Under the pieces are notes generated by a model, which was not told the DNA's origin, made no database searches, and worked only from the letters and a program-made list of their open reading frames with translations. DNA of 64,000 nucleotides. Source: Rhizobium terrae. GTDB taxonomy: Bacteria; Pseudomonadota; Alphaproteobacteria; Rhizobiales; Rhizobiaceae. Shown in pieces: positions 1 through 8,106 of this stretch. The translations under genes were made by a program, and so were the position numbers. Each line of letters begins with the position of its first letter. Within the stretch, counting starts at the first letter, position 1. The stretch is taken from the NCBI RefSeq assembly GCF_003425685.1, contig NZ_QJKM01000003.1:418334-482333 (forward strand), read 5' to 3'.

Positions 1-273
1 AGCATGATGGCCGTGCGCGGCCGCATCCAGCGCGAGGGCGACGTCGTGCATCTGGTCGCCCAGCGCATCACCGACCTCTCGGCCGATCTTGCCAGCGTCG
101 GCAGCCGCGATGCGAAGTTCCCGCTCCCGCACGGCCGCGGCGACCAAGTCCGCAACGGTGGAGCCGGGCCCGATCCTCGCGAGCTGCCGCCCAAGGGCCT
201 ACGCACCCGCGACATCTACATCCCCGACCTGCACATCGACACGATCAAAGTGAAGAGCCGGGACTTCCACTAG
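1..273 (+). CDS. dnaE2: Error-prone DNA polymerase DnaE2 (ImuC), C-terminal end only
   Basis: The reading frame is open from the first base, so only the last 90 or so residues are present. They carry the usual DnaE2 tail: an OB-fold-like stretch (MMAVRGRIQREGDVVHLVAQ), then LPHGRGD, then the typical ending LPPKGLRTRDIYIPDLHIDT. DnaE2 is the alpha-type polymerase that carries out damage-induced mutagenic translesion synthesis with ImuA and ImuB. Those partners would be expected to the left of the window. The SOS-associated SRAP genes at 3.4-4.5 kb fit a damage-response neighbourhood. The stop is at 271-273. Confidence 0.85.
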   Translation, partial: SMMAVRGRIQREGDVVHLVAQRITDLSADLASVGSRDAKFPLPHGRGDQVRNGGAGPDPRELPPKGLRTRDIYIPDLHIDTIKVKSRDFH

Positions 274-312
274 GAGACGATGTCTGTCGTGGCGATCGGC
301 CAGCCAGCACGA

Positions 313-1290
313 TCAACTTGCCTCGTGCACGCACTCTGTCGTCGGCGTATCCAGATCGTCGAGATCCTCGAACATTCCGTCAAGCGAACGACAGCGCCGC
401 GGCAAGAAGGCGCAAAGTTCGTCGACATCGACGCTGCGCTTGGCAAGTAGAAAGCTATCTCTCCGCTCGTGGATCTCGAAGAACTTGATCGGTCGATCGC
501 GCTTTGAGAGCGCCTGAACCACCCCGAACATCACCGCCGGGGCACAACGCATCCCGAAGACGACCTCCTCGAGTTCAAGTGGAGAATCCTGTTCCCCACG
601 TGGACCGATCGCACGCCACTCCCGCTCATAGCTCCACGGCTTTGCCTTCCTGAGAAGCACAGCCTCATCGACCCGACGCTTCGCGGCCTCGTCCCCGCGA
701 AGCATGGCCGCGACGGCGCTCGCCTGGACCAACCGGCTGCCTCCATATCGGACCTTGTAGACGTCTTGCGATGCAGCCGTGGGAATCGAATAGCCCAGGC
801 ACACGCCGCGGTGCTGGTCGCCGTAATGGCTCCACATCAATGGACAGTTCACCCGCTCGGCCAGGGAGAACACTCCCTTGTCATAGCGGCGCAACAGCTC
901 CTCCTGAACATATTGCCCTAGCAAGAATTGCTCTGGATCATCGATCTCATATTCGGGGTTCGTCGCATTGTATCGAATATCGGCCAGCAGACGTTCAGCC
1001 GCCTTGCGTGCATGACGCGCAATATGATCGAGCGTCTTTGGCCCTCGATAACGAATGGTCTTGGCTGCAGCCGACATTTCGGCACTAGTTCGCTCTTCGA
1101 TGAAGCGGGCGAGAATGGCCTCGAGCTCGACACTGCCGAGATCCGTCTCGAGTGTCGGCTTCGTATCCAGGGGATCGTTGAAGGTAGTGGGATCGGCGAA
1201 ATAGACGACATCGTTGACAAGCATCGAGAGCGTCAGATTGCTGAAGCTCCGATATTTGTACAGTCGTCGCGGCGGTCCTCGATCGTTCAT
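313..1290 (-). CDS. DUF2971 family protein
   Basis: This 325-residue protein has the DUF2971 signature in order: LYKYRSF at 10-16, FNDPLD at 37-42, MWSHYG at 152-157 followed by GVCLGY, and YEREWR at 221-226. The family's biochemical role is not established; it recurs in accessory and phage-defence-rich regions. The ATG overlaps the TGA of the upstream CoiA-like gene by 4 bp (ATGA at 1287-1290), so the two are probably translationally coupled. No signal peptide or membrane segment is seen, so it is probably cytoplasmic. The family call is firm; a toxin or effector role is only inference. Confidence 0.8.
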   Translation of the reverse strand: MNDRGPPRRLYKYRSFSNLTLSMLVNDVVYFADPTTFNDPLDTKPTLETDLGSVELEAILARFIEERTSAEMSAAAKTIRYRGPKTLDHIARHARKAAERLLADIRYNATNPEYEIDDPEQFLLGQYVQEELLRRYDKGVFSLAERVNCPLMWSHYGDQHRGVCLGYSIPTAASQDVYKVRYGGSRLVQASAVAAMLRGDEAAKRRVDEAVLLRKAKPWSYEREWRAIGPRGEQDSPLELEEVVFGMRCAPAVMFGVVQALSKRDRPIKFFEIHERRDSFLLAKRSVDVDELCAFLPRRCRSLDGMFEDLDDLDTPTTECVHEAS

Positions 1291-2162
1291 GGGGCGCTCA
1301 CTGCGACGGAATCCGAGCCATCATTACCTACGCCGAACGGATAAAACCGGGTGGCAATATCGCCAGCCTGTTTTTCCACCATCACGTCGTGGAGGAACTT
1401 TCGCTTCGACACCAACCGGACGCACGGGAGATTGGACTCATCGTAGAGTTCAAGCTTCACCAGGTGGTCATCGCCGAAATCGATATAGACGGGACACGCC
1501 GCATCGAGCCAGGTGCGTCGCGGCCGGACCCAATCATACTGGTGATGCCCGCGATAGGCTTGCTCGACCTCCGTCCTGATCTCATGAAGGCTGTGGATCA
1601 ATCCAAAGCGCAGTGTCGCCTTGTTGATATCCTTCTCAGGATAGTCTCTCTGCCCCTCCGATACTCGGAAAAACAAGCCGGCAGCAGCGCCCCTCATCGG
1701 GCGGCTTGCCTTTTCCCAAACTATGTCGCGGGCAATGTTCGATCCGGGATCGGGCAGCAGGTGGAAGATGTCGAAGTTATGCCGAAAGCCGCGGCCGTCG
1801 ATGATCCAGACGAGATTCCCGTAGAATGCCTCGCGCGAGTACCGCTCATCGTCGCTCATCGCGGAATGCTGAACCTCGATGATGATCCCAGTCGGTGTCT
1901 TGATGTCGGAGCGATGGACCTCGCCGTCGATCGCGACATGCGAAACTTCCCTGCAATCCTCCGGGAAGAGATTCTTCCATGCCCGATGCCATTCGGTTTC
2001 GTTCTCCCACCATGGATCACAGTTTCGGCGACCGGCGTGTGCCCAATGATGCAGAACCCGAGGTCCGCACTTTGCGACCATTGCCGCGCCGCAGGTCGGG
2101 CATGCCCCACGCCCCCCGGAGAAGGGCTGCATCCGCTCACCGTCCACTAAGGCATACTGCAA
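1287..2162 (-). CDS. CoiA-like zinc-ribbon nuclease
   Basis: The 291-residue product begins with a zinc-ribbon-like part (C21-x2-C24, C32, then HHWAH at 38-42 and C48). A CoiA-type nuclease core follows: E57/H59 in ETEWHRAWK, D86 in SDIKTPTG, and E96-x-Q98 in IIEVQHS, which matches a PD-(D/E)xK-like active site. CoiA proteins act on incoming DNA in competent bacteria, but relatives sit in many accessory regions of non-competent species. The chosen start is TTG at 2162; a purine-rich stretch lies just upstream. It leads a two-gene unit with the DUF2971 gene, and 2163-2302 would hold their promoter. The fold call is from motifs; the substrate is unknown. Confidence 0.7.
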   Translation of the reverse strand: MQYALVDGERMQPFSGGRGACPTCGAAMVAKCGPRVLHHWAHAGRRNCDPWWENETEWHRAWKNLFPEDCREVSHVAIDGEVHRSDIKTPTGIIIEVQHSAMSDDERYSREAFYGNLVWIIDGRGFRHNFDIFHLLPDPGSNIARDIVWEKASRPMRGAAAGLFFRVSEGQRDYPEKDINKATLRFGLIHSLHEIRTEVEQAYRGHHQYDWVRPRRTWLDAACPVYIDFGDDHLVKLELYDESNLPCVRLVSKRKFLHDVMVEKQAGDIATRFYPFGVGNDGSDSVAVSAP

Positions 2163-2302
2163 CCGTGTATCTCGTCTTCTCAGATCAACATCTCAGCACA
2201 GTATATTCGCACGTGTCGACTACAAGTACCGCTCGGATTCTATGCAGAGATTTCTCTATGTGGCGATGCGAATTTCAACCTACTGCGGTTGTCGCAAGAT
2301 CG

Positions 2303-2686
2303 TCACCTGGTGAACGGCGCCTTTCGCCAGAAGGGCTCATCCGCATAAATGCTGACACCCATCTGCCCGCGCGGGTTCTCGGCTGCCCAAGCCAGGACCT
2401 CGTCGGTCGGGACAACCAGCCTGGTCTGGCCTGTAGGCTCCCAGCAATTCTTGCCGGACTTCATGTAGAAGTCGCCGGCACCGTCCACGTTGATCCGCCC
2501 GGTCCGCGTCCGCCGCAGTCCGAAGGTCGTGATCTGGTACGTCAGGATGCCGCCGTGGGTGCGGCGAACGACGGCCGGCGATCCCTCGGGTTGATTACGG
2601 TAGTAGTTTTCGATCTCGGCCTCGGTCTGACGGGCGCATGGTGAAAGCTTACGGTCTGGCACGGCAATCCTCTCGTTCGGGGACAC
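2303..2686 (-). CDS. Hypothetical protein, 127 residues
   Basis: I do not recognise this protein. The open frame extends further upstream, but that part overlaps the next gene in another frame, so I start it at GTG 2686, preceded by GAGGG. An alternative GTG at 2662 is preceded by an even better GAGAGG. The product has a charged N-terminus, then a beta-rich middle (GGILTYQITTFGLRRTRTG) and an aromatic C-terminus. No membrane segment or known catalytic motif is visible. It follows the 2715-3359 gene by 28 bp on the same strand and is likely co-transcribed with it. Confidence 0.55.
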   Translation of the reverse strand: MSPNERIAVPDRKLSPCARQTEAEIENYYRNQPEGSPAVVRRTHGGILTYQITTFGLRRTRTGRINVDGAGDFYMKSGKNCWEPTGQTRLVVPTDEVLAWAAENPRGQMGVSIYADEPFWRKAPFTR

Positions 2687-2714
2687 TCGGCCCTCGGCCA
2701 CACACAGGCGGCGA

Positions 2715-3359
2715 CTAATCCCTGGTCGCGAACACCTTGCGCGTTCCCTTGAAATCACCGTCCTTATCCAAGTATCCGTCCGTCGAGGATCGAACCTCAT
2801 CGTCGAGAAAAGCATCGAAGATCGATGCGATCTCGGGCCGCGTGAAATGAAAAAGCTGGGTCTTGCTTTGCGTGTCCGACGCGATGAGAAGCCCGTCGGG
2901 CATAAATGCATTTCCGGAAAGCACACCGATCACCCGCGCGTGCAGCATCTTGTCGGAAATGACCTTTGGTATCCGCCTCTCCGCGTGCCGCGCCGTCAGA
3001 TCATAGTTGTTGAAGATTTCGCTGGCAGTGCGGCTTACGAACGGCTCGCGCCAATCCGCGTCGGCCTTTGCGAGTACCTCGTGAACCTCAAGCGCCTTGT
3101 CGCGAAAACGATCTGTCACCAGCCGACATTCGATCAGCCGCCGCATGCAGACCGCCGCAACCCCGATCGCTCGTTCGAGCATATGATAGGGATTGTGCTC
3201 AGTTTCCGCGTCGGTCAGGGCTTCATCAAGGTGTAGACCGATGCGCCGTTTTTGTTCGGCCAGCTCGTTCTTCCACGTATAGGCCTGCCACTCGGAAGAG
3301 CTGACGCTGCCCAATTTGCGCATCTGCTCAAGCTCTCTTTCGATTTCCTCTTGCTGCAT
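2715..3359 (-). CDS. Hypothetical protein, 214 residues, mostly helical
   Basis: No family is recognised. The first 120 residues are strongly charged and look helical, starting with an acidic MQQEEIERELEQMRK segment. A later part (ARVIGVLSGNAFMPDGLLI) looks like a compact beta/alpha unit. The ATG at 3359 is the only reasonable start. It lies 33 bp from the stop of the SRAP gene, on the same strand, so it may be co-transcribed with that SOS-controlled gene. No signal peptide or transmembrane segment is seen. Confidence 0.6.
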   Translation of the reverse strand: MQQEEIERELEQMRKLGSVSSSEWQAYTWKNELAEQKRRIGLHLDEALTDAETEHNPYHMLERAIGVAAVCMRRLIECRLVTDRFRDKALEVHEVLAKADADWREPFVSRTASEIFNNYDLTARHAERRIPKVISDKMLHARVIGVLSGNAFMPDGLLIASDTQSKTQLFHFTRPEIASIFDAFLDDEVRSSTDGYLDKDGDFKGTRKVFATRD

Positions 3360-3392
3360 CAGAATCCTCAGCCCCGTTATCGATGCAGATAT

Positions 3393-3983
3393 TTATCCAA
3401 CCTGAGCAACCTGCAAGGCTCCCGCAGACAGTGGCCGGATCAGCGACTGCGCTGGCACCGACGGATCGAGCCAGTCGGCCCAGGCATCGCGTTCGAGGAT
3501 GACGATCTGGCGGTCGTGATACGGCGCGATGTCCGGTCCGGGCTCCATCGTCAGCATGGTGAAGGCCTCGCCGACATCCTTTGTCTCGCGCCAGATGCCG
3601 GCAATGCAGAAGATCGGCTCGTCGCGCTTGGTGAAGAGCCATTTGTCCTTCCGCTTCTTTCCCTTCTCGGTGGGATCGGTGAACTCGTAGAAGCCGTCCG
3701 CAACGATCAGGCAGCGGTTCGAGGTGAACTCGCGGCCCTCTGAGCGGAAGTTGTAGACCGGCCTCTTGTTCGGCGCTGGCCAGCTCCATCTACGCTGCAC
3801 CAAGTCGCCCTCGCCGCGCACGCCATCGACGGTGCGGATGATCGGGCCGACATCCGTGATCTTGATGTCGTCGCGTGCCTCGATGTTCGGGGCGCCCTCA
3901 CCGAAGCGGATCTTGATCTTCAGGTCAGCGAAGTCCTCGACGATCGAAGCGACGTCCACCTTCAGTCGATAGTCATTGCACAT
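3393..3983 (-). CDS. SOS response-associated peptidase (SRAP/YedK/HMCES family)
   Basis: SRAP proteins bind abasic sites in single-stranded DNA and form a stable crosslink through Cys2, shielding the lesion. Here the protein begins MCNDYR, giving Cys2 once Met is removed. The other active-site residues are also present: N in YNFRSEGREF, E100 in DGFYEF, and H156 in PYHDR. Its 196 residues are close to the usual SRAP length. A strong GGAGG precedes the ATG at 3983. The gene is divergent from a second SRAP-like gene, with a LexA box between them, so SOS induction is likely. Confidence 0.9.
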   Translation of the reverse strand: MCNDYRLKVDVASIVEDFADLKIKIRFGEGAPNIEARDDIKITDVGPIIRTVDGVRGEGDLVQRRWSWPAPNKRPVYNFRSEGREFTSNRCLIVADGFYEFTDPTEKGKKRKDKWLFTKRDEPIFCIAGIWRETKDVGEAFTMLTMEPGPDIAPYHDRQIVILERDAWADWLDPSVPAQSLIRPLSAGALQVAQVG

Positions 3984-4020
3984 TGGTCCTCCGTCTCGAT
4001 CGTCGTTGTGTCGCGACCGC

Positions 4021-4035
4021 GTTCTTGTTATGTTC
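4021..4035. promoter_or_regulatory. LexA box (GTTC-N7-GTTC) between two SRAP genes
   Basis: The 15 bases are GTTC-TTGTTAT-GTTC, an exact match to the alphaproteobacterial LexA operator. The box lies 38 bp upstream of the leftward SRAP start and 8 bp upstream of the rightward SRAP-like ATG, so one repressor could control both genes. Confidence 0.8.
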
Positions 4036-4042
4036 TCGGATC

Positions 4043-4543
4043 ATGAGCGCGAAGGTTTTTGATTCCGACGCATCGCTCGATGAACGCCGGGTCATCATAC
4101 GGCGCGACGGCGGCGATGTTGAGATGGTGGAACTGCCGTGGGGCCTTCAGCCTCGCGAACCCGACGGCAGGCCATTCACCGTCGTGCGCGCCGAAGGCAG
4201 GACATTCCCGTCCCATCGCTGCCTGATACCGGCGTCCGAATTCCAACACCGGAGCAAGGGCAAGCACTACAGCTTCGCACTCGCCAACGGCGACTGGTTC
4301 TATTTCGCGGGCATCTGGAGGCCCGCAACACGCGATTGGCCCGAGGCCTATGCGATCCTGACAACGGCCGCCAATGCGGATGTCGAACCATATCACGATC
4401 GTCAAATGGCGGTGTTGCGCCGGGATCAGCGCCTCGACTGGCTCGACCGGTCTTGTCAGGAAGAGGAACTCCTCCGCCCCCTACCTGCAGGGAGCTTCCG
4501 CGTCTCTCTGCTGCGCGAGACGCAGGCCGCCCTCGCCTTCTGA
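4043..4543 (+). CDS. SRAP-family paralogue lacking the catalytic cysteine
   Basis: The 166-residue product aligns with SRAP over its core: SHRCLIPASEFQH with E66, YFAGIWRP, and PYHDRQMAV with H118. It starts MSAKVF instead of MC, so the Cys2 needed for the DNA crosslink is missing. An upstream in-frame extension to 3983 would not restore it (MVLRLD). The protein may bind DNA without crosslinking, may partner the neighbouring SRAP, or may be decaying. The start at 4043 lies just downstream of the LexA box and has only a weak ribosome site, which fits a short or absent leader. Confidence 0.7.
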   Translation: MSAKVFDSDASLDERRVIIRRDGGDVEMVELPWGLQPREPDGRPFTVVRAEGRTFPSHRCLIPASEFQHRSKGKHYSFALANGDWFYFAGIWRPATRDWPEAYAILTTAANADVEPYHDRQMAVLRRDQRLDWLDRSCQEEELLRPLPAGSFRVSLLRETQAALAF

Positions 4544-4736
4544 AATCCTGAAACCCGCCTTTGAGGAAATCCGAGTTTGCGCGCACGCGGTGCTCCTTCG
4601 CGCCAAGACCTGATCAGCGCGCCGATATCGACGCGCTCACCCACCTCGCTCAGCAGGCACTCAATGCCGGTTTGTCAGTCCATCTCGCCGGCAAGTGGGC
4701 CCCTAACTCCGGTAGAGGCGTTCGCGCTGAATGGGC

Positions 4737-5651
4737 TTAGGCCGCGACGCGCGCGAACTTTCCGGGAGGACATCCGAGGCGCTTACGAAACGCAGTGCTG
4801 AAGGCGCTGGCCGACTCATAGCCTATCTCTTCCGCGATCCGATCAAGCGTCTTGTCGCCGCGGGCGAGAGCGTCTTTGGCGATCGCCATGCGCCAGCGCA
4901 TCAGATACTCGATTGGCGCGCATCCCAACACTTCACCAAACCGAGCCGAGAAGGCTGAGCGCGACATGCCCGCGATGTTCGCGAGTTCCGCTACTGTCCA
5001 GCTAGCGCGCACATTGGCATGGATTGCCTGTAGCGTGCGGGCGATCGCCGGGTCCTGCATCCCGCTCAACAGGCCTGCCGGGACAGCCTCACTGCCAAGG
5101 CTGCGCCAGCGAAGCGCCTCGACCAGCAATGCCTCCAGCATGCGCCGGATGATCAGCTCCTTGCCGGGATAGTCGGTGGCGCATTCCTCAGCGAGGAGAT
5201 CGATCAACCGTCCGAACCGCGTCGACCGGCCTTCGGATGCCGGGATATGGATATGCTCGGGTAGAAGCGAGAGCAGGAGCGGACTGTTGACGCGCTCGAA
5301 GGTGAAGCTCCCGCCCAAGGCCATGAAGTCAGGCGCGCCATCAGGGTCGCCATGCCGGACGGCTTCAGTATGCGGCGTGACAGGCGTGCCGGCGATATGG
5401 GGTTCGCTCCCGAGCGTGAAGGCGGGCGTGGTCGGCAGCAATAGAAAATCGCCGTCGGCGAGACGCAACGGCTCCTCGCCATCCAACGTCAGCCACGCCT
5501 TGCCCGACAGGATGATCGTGAAGCCAGGCGCGTCATGCGCGTCATAATGAACAGCCCAGCGCCCTCGCCCGGAGATCGGCTTCGATACCGCGGCACTCGG
5601 GCGCAACAAGGCAACCATATCGCTAAGCGGATCCATGTTTGGACGATCCAT
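4737..5651 (-). CDS. AraC-family transcriptional regulator with cupin sensor domain
   Basis: The 304-residue protein has an N-terminal cupin-type half (about residues 10-190, with GRGRWAVHYDAHDAPGF and a glycine-rich barrel). The C-terminal AraC double helix-turn-helix covers about 200-300 (TVAELANIAGMSRSAFSARF, then DRIAEEIGYESASAFSTAF). It is divergent from the SDR gene at 5732 with 80 bp between. Such AraC/SDR pairs are common and usually mean the regulator controls the reductase and itself. The effector is unknown. The 193 bp downstream (4544-4736) hold no convincing gene. Confidence 0.9.
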   Translation of the reverse strand: MDRPNMDPLSDMVALLRPSAAVSKPISGRGRWAVHYDAHDAPGFTIILSGKAWLTLDGEEPLRLADGDFLLLPTTPAFTLGSEPHIAGTPVTPHTEAVRHGDPDGAPDFMALGGSFTFERVNSPLLLSLLPEHIHIPASEGRSTRFGRLIDLLAEECATDYPGKELIIRRMLEALLVEALRWRSLGSEAVPAGLLSGMQDPAIARTLQAIHANVRASWTVAELANIAGMSRSAFSARFGEVLGCAPIEYLMRWRMAIAKDALARGDKTLDRIAEEIGYESASAFSTAFRKRLGCPPGKFARVAA

Positions 5652-5731
5652 AATTAAATCTGGCTTTCTGATTATAGACCGTATGCACCGCCCCGTCTAT
5701 CTCTGCGGCAACGAAACCAGCGGAGACTGAC

Positions 5732-6481
5732 ATGACCAAGACCATCCTCATCACCGGAACCTCGTCCGGCTACGGCAAGGCAATCGCGGAGCATTTCCTG
5801 GCCCTCGATTGGAATGTGATCGCCACGATGCGGCGGCCGGAGGCGGCCGATTTCGCGGGTGATGCGAGCCGCTTGCGTGTTCTGCCGCTCGATGTCACCG
5901 ACGAAGCGAGCATCACGGCGCTGATCGAAGCCGCTGGTCCGATTGATGTGCTGGTCAACAACGCCGGCGTCGGCGCAGTCGGGGCGTTCGAGGCGACGCC
6001 GATGTCGCTGGTGCGCCAGCTGTTCGAGACCAACACGATCGGCGTGATGGCGATGTGTCAGGCGGTCATCCCGCAGATGCGGGCCCGTCGCTCGGGCATC
6101 ATTGTCAATGTGACCTCGAGCGTCACCCTTGGCGCCTTCCCGCTGGCTGCCGCCTACACCGCGAGCAAGCAGGCGATCCAGGGCTTCAGCGGCTCTCTTG
6201 CCCATGAGCTCGCCTATTTCGATATCTCGGTGAAGCTGGTCGAGCCGGGCTACGCACCGACCACCAATTTCGGCGCGAACGCCATCATCCCGTTCGACCA
6301 GCTACTCCCGGGCGAATACGCTGATTTCGCCAAGCCCATCATGGAAGGCTTTGCTGCGCCGGCGCTGACCACCCGGGAAAGCGATGTGGCCGAAAGCGTT
6401 TGGAACGCCGTACATGATGTAAACGGCCGGCTTCGATTTCCCGCGGGTCCGGATGCTGTAGCTCTCGCTGAAGCGCACTGA
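5732..6481 (+). CDS. Short-chain dehydrogenase/reductase
   Basis: This is a 249-residue classical SDR. It has the NAD(P)-binding TGTSSGYGK near residues 8-16, NNAGVG near 75-80, a serine in NVTSSVT, and the catalytic pair Y142 and K146 in YTASK. The product would be a soluble NAD(P)H-dependent oxidoreductase of unknown substrate. It is probably controlled by the divergent AraC gene. A GGAGA ribosome site precedes the ATG. Confidence 0.9.
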   Translation: MTKTILITGTSSGYGKAIAEHFLALDWNVIATMRRPEAADFAGDASRLRVLPLDVTDEASITALIEAAGPIDVLVNNAGVGAVGAFEATPMSLVRQLFETNTIGVMAMCQAVIPQMRARRSGIIVNVTSSVTLGAFPLAAAYTASKQAIQGFSGSLAHELAYFDISVKLVEPGYAPTTNFGANAIIPFDQLLPGEYADFAKPIMEGFAAPALTTRESDVAESVWNAVHDVNGRLRFPAGPDAVALAEAH

Positions 6482-6597
6482 CGGCCGCAGGTCCATGCAT
6501 GATGCTCCGCGTCTATGCCTTTCAGAAGGTGGATCAACCGCTACGCAATCGTCGTCGGTGCCTCGTGCGCCGCTTCCTGGGGGAAAGCCTTCCCCTG

Positions 6598-6645
6598 CGA
6601 CCGAGCCTTAAGTCTCGGTCGACCCCTTCTGCGGGGACACCCCGC
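6598..6645 (+). other. Two tandem hairpins ahead of the DUF932 leader
   Basis: CGACCGAG (6598-6605) pairs exactly with CTCGGTCG (6614-6621) across an 8-base loop. GCGGGG (6631-6636) pairs with CCCCGC (6640-6645) across 3 bases. They lie between the SDR stop and the structured leader. They could be a terminator for the upstream gene or part of the leader's fold; neither is followed by a clear T-run. Confidence 0.45.
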
Positions 6646-6650
6646 AACGC

Positions 6651-6736
6651 CCCTTAGAGTAAGAGTGCGGACCGTTTTCCGTGACGGGTGAATAGCTGGG
6701 AGAGAGGCTCCCACGCCCGTCGTGGAGATTGGTCCC
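6651..6736 (+). ncRNA. Structured leader, family 1 copy A, upstream of DUF932 gene
   Basis: An outer stem CCGTGACGGG (6679-6688) pairs with CCCGTCGTGG (6716-6725), using two G-U pairs. Inside it, TGGGAG (6697-6702) pairs with CTCCCA (6708-6713). The same layout, with changed but still pairing inner bases, recurs at 8014-8106. In both copies the start codon sits exactly 11 bases after the outer stem. The ribosome-binding GGAG begins inside the 3' arm, so the fold could mask translation. Whether it acts as RNA or as a DNA element is not shown. Confidence 0.6.
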
Positions 6737-7930
6737 ATGAACATGCAGGTTCTCGATGCGACCCGTGACCCCAGCGGCGGCTACAAGGTAGATGTCGGCC
6801 GCGGCGACCGGAACGGCCGCGTCTCATCCGAATGGTTCTCCCGTCCGGCCGACGAACGTTATCTATCGCTGTCGGAGCTGGCCAGGTCGGTGCGCGACCG
6901 CGCCGATCGCAGCAGGACTCGCGTGGTGGAGAGCGCGCTGATCCATGTCGAGGCGAACCGTAACGATCCGGAGCGGTTGGCCCTGATTCTGCCCGGCACC
7001 GATGCGGCTGTTGCACCGACACACTGGTCCTTCGGCCAACTCGCAGGGCTCGTCGGCGCCCCTGCCGCCTATTTACGCCAACTTCCGGCCCCGCTCGCTG
7101 CCATCAACCTGCAATATGGCCTGACTTCCAATCGCGCAGAGCAGATCAAGACCCTGGAGACCGACGACGGCCGCACAGAACTTCGCGCCGTCACCGGCCC
7201 AGATTACGGGCGGATATTCGACGCGGAGCTGGTGGAAGCCGTGCAGCGCATCGCCGGCAACGGCACGGGCGACACCCGATGGAAGGTGCCCGGCGTGCTA
7301 GACTGGTCGACCGGCATCTACAATCCGCGCGTCGACATCACCAAGGACACGACGACGCTTTACGCCTCCGATCGTGACGTCTTCCTGTTTCTGGTCGATG
7401 ACCTGAATCCGATCGAGGCCGGTCGCCTGCCGGACGGCTCGCCCGACCTCTACTTCCGGGGCTTTTACTGCTGGAACTCGGAAGTCGGCGCCAAGACACT
7501 CGGGATGGCGAGCTTCTATCTTCGCGCGGTCTGCCAGAACCGCAATCTGTGGGGTGTGGAGGATTTCGAGGAAATCACCATCCGCCACTCCAAATATGCC
7601 GCCAACCGGTTTGCGCATGAGGCCGCCCCGGCGCTTCTGAACTTCGCGAACTCTTCGCCACTTCCCTTCGTCAACGGCATCAAGGCTGCTCGCGAACGGA
7701 TCGTCGCAAAGACCGACGAAGACCGCACCGACTTCCTGCGCCGCCGTGGCTTCTCCAAGGCGGAGACCGGGAAAATCATCGACACGGTGCTGGCCGAGGA
7801 AGGCCGCCCGCCCGAAAGCATCTTCGACTTCGTGCAGGGCATCACCGCCGTAGCGCGCGACAAACCCCATCAGGACGCCCGCCTCGACATGGAGGCCAAG
7901 GCCAAGAAGTTGCTCGATCGAGCAGCGTGA
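6737..7930 (+). CDS. DUF932 family protein (ICE/phage accessory)
   Basis: The 397-residue protein carries the DUF932 pattern across most of its length (FGQLAGLVGAPAAYLRQLP, ELRAVTGPDYGRIFDAELV, FYCWNSEVGAKTLGMASFYL). The family is common on plasmids, ICEs and phages. Its biochemical role is not established. I start at ATG 6737 (MNMQVLD) because GGAG lies 9 bases before it; an in-frame GTG at 6722 is less likely. It is the first gene of the ICE-type module and shares a homologous leader with the ParB-like gene downstream, which suggests joint control. A strong hairpin follows its stop. Confidence 0.85.
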   Translation: MNMQVLDATRDPSGGYKVDVGRGDRNGRVSSEWFSRPADERYLSLSELARSVRDRADRSRTRVVESALIHVEANRNDPERLALILPGTDAAVAPTHWSFGQLAGLVGAPAAYLRQLPAPLAAINLQYGLTSNRAEQIKTLETDDGRTELRAVTGPDYGRIFDAELVEAVQRIAGNGTGDTRWKVPGVLDWSTGIYNPRVDITKDTTTLYASDRDVFLFLVDDLNPIEAGRLPDGSPDLYFRGFYCWNSEVGAKTLGMASFYLRAVCQNRNLWGVEDFEEITIRHSKYAANRFAHEAAPALLNFANSSPLPFVNGIKAARERIVAKTDEDRTDFLRRRGFSKAETGKIIDTVLAEEGRPPESIFDFVQGITAVARDKPHQDARLDMEAKAKKLLDRAA

Positions 7931-7938
7931 TCCCCGTG

Positions 7939-7972
7939 AAGCCGGAGATGCGGTTTTCCATGTCTCCGGCTT
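7939..7972 (+). terminator. Terminator-like hairpin after DUF932 gene
   Basis: AAGCCGGAGA (7939-7948) pairs perfectly with TCTCCGGCTT (7963-7972) across a 14-base loop, 8 bp after the stop codon. The T-run is short, so termination may be partial. Confidence 0.6.
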
Positions 7973-8013
7973 TGCGCTTCCGTGTCTCTCCGATTCACCG
8001 GTTCGTGGCGCTG

Positions 8014-8106
8014 CCCCCTTTTAGAGGAAGAGGGCGGCGCTTCGCTCCGTGACGGGTTGGAGGTTGAGAGAGAGTCTCTCGGCCGCCCGTCGCGGAGTAA
8101 ATCCCG
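8014..8106 (+). ncRNA. Structured leader, family 1 copy B, upstream of ParB-like gene
   Basis: CCGTGACGGG (8047-8056) pairs with CCCGTCGCGG (8086-8095), with one G-U pair. An inner stem GAGAGA (8066-8071) pairs with TCTCTC (8075-8080) and may extend through GGTT/GGCC. Outside the stems the copy matches 6651-6736 over a CCCCTTTTAGAG-type block and the GTGACGGG core. The inner stem sequence is entirely different but still pairs. The ATG again follows 11 bases after the stem, with the Shine-Dalgarno GGAG partly inside it. Confidence 0.6.
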
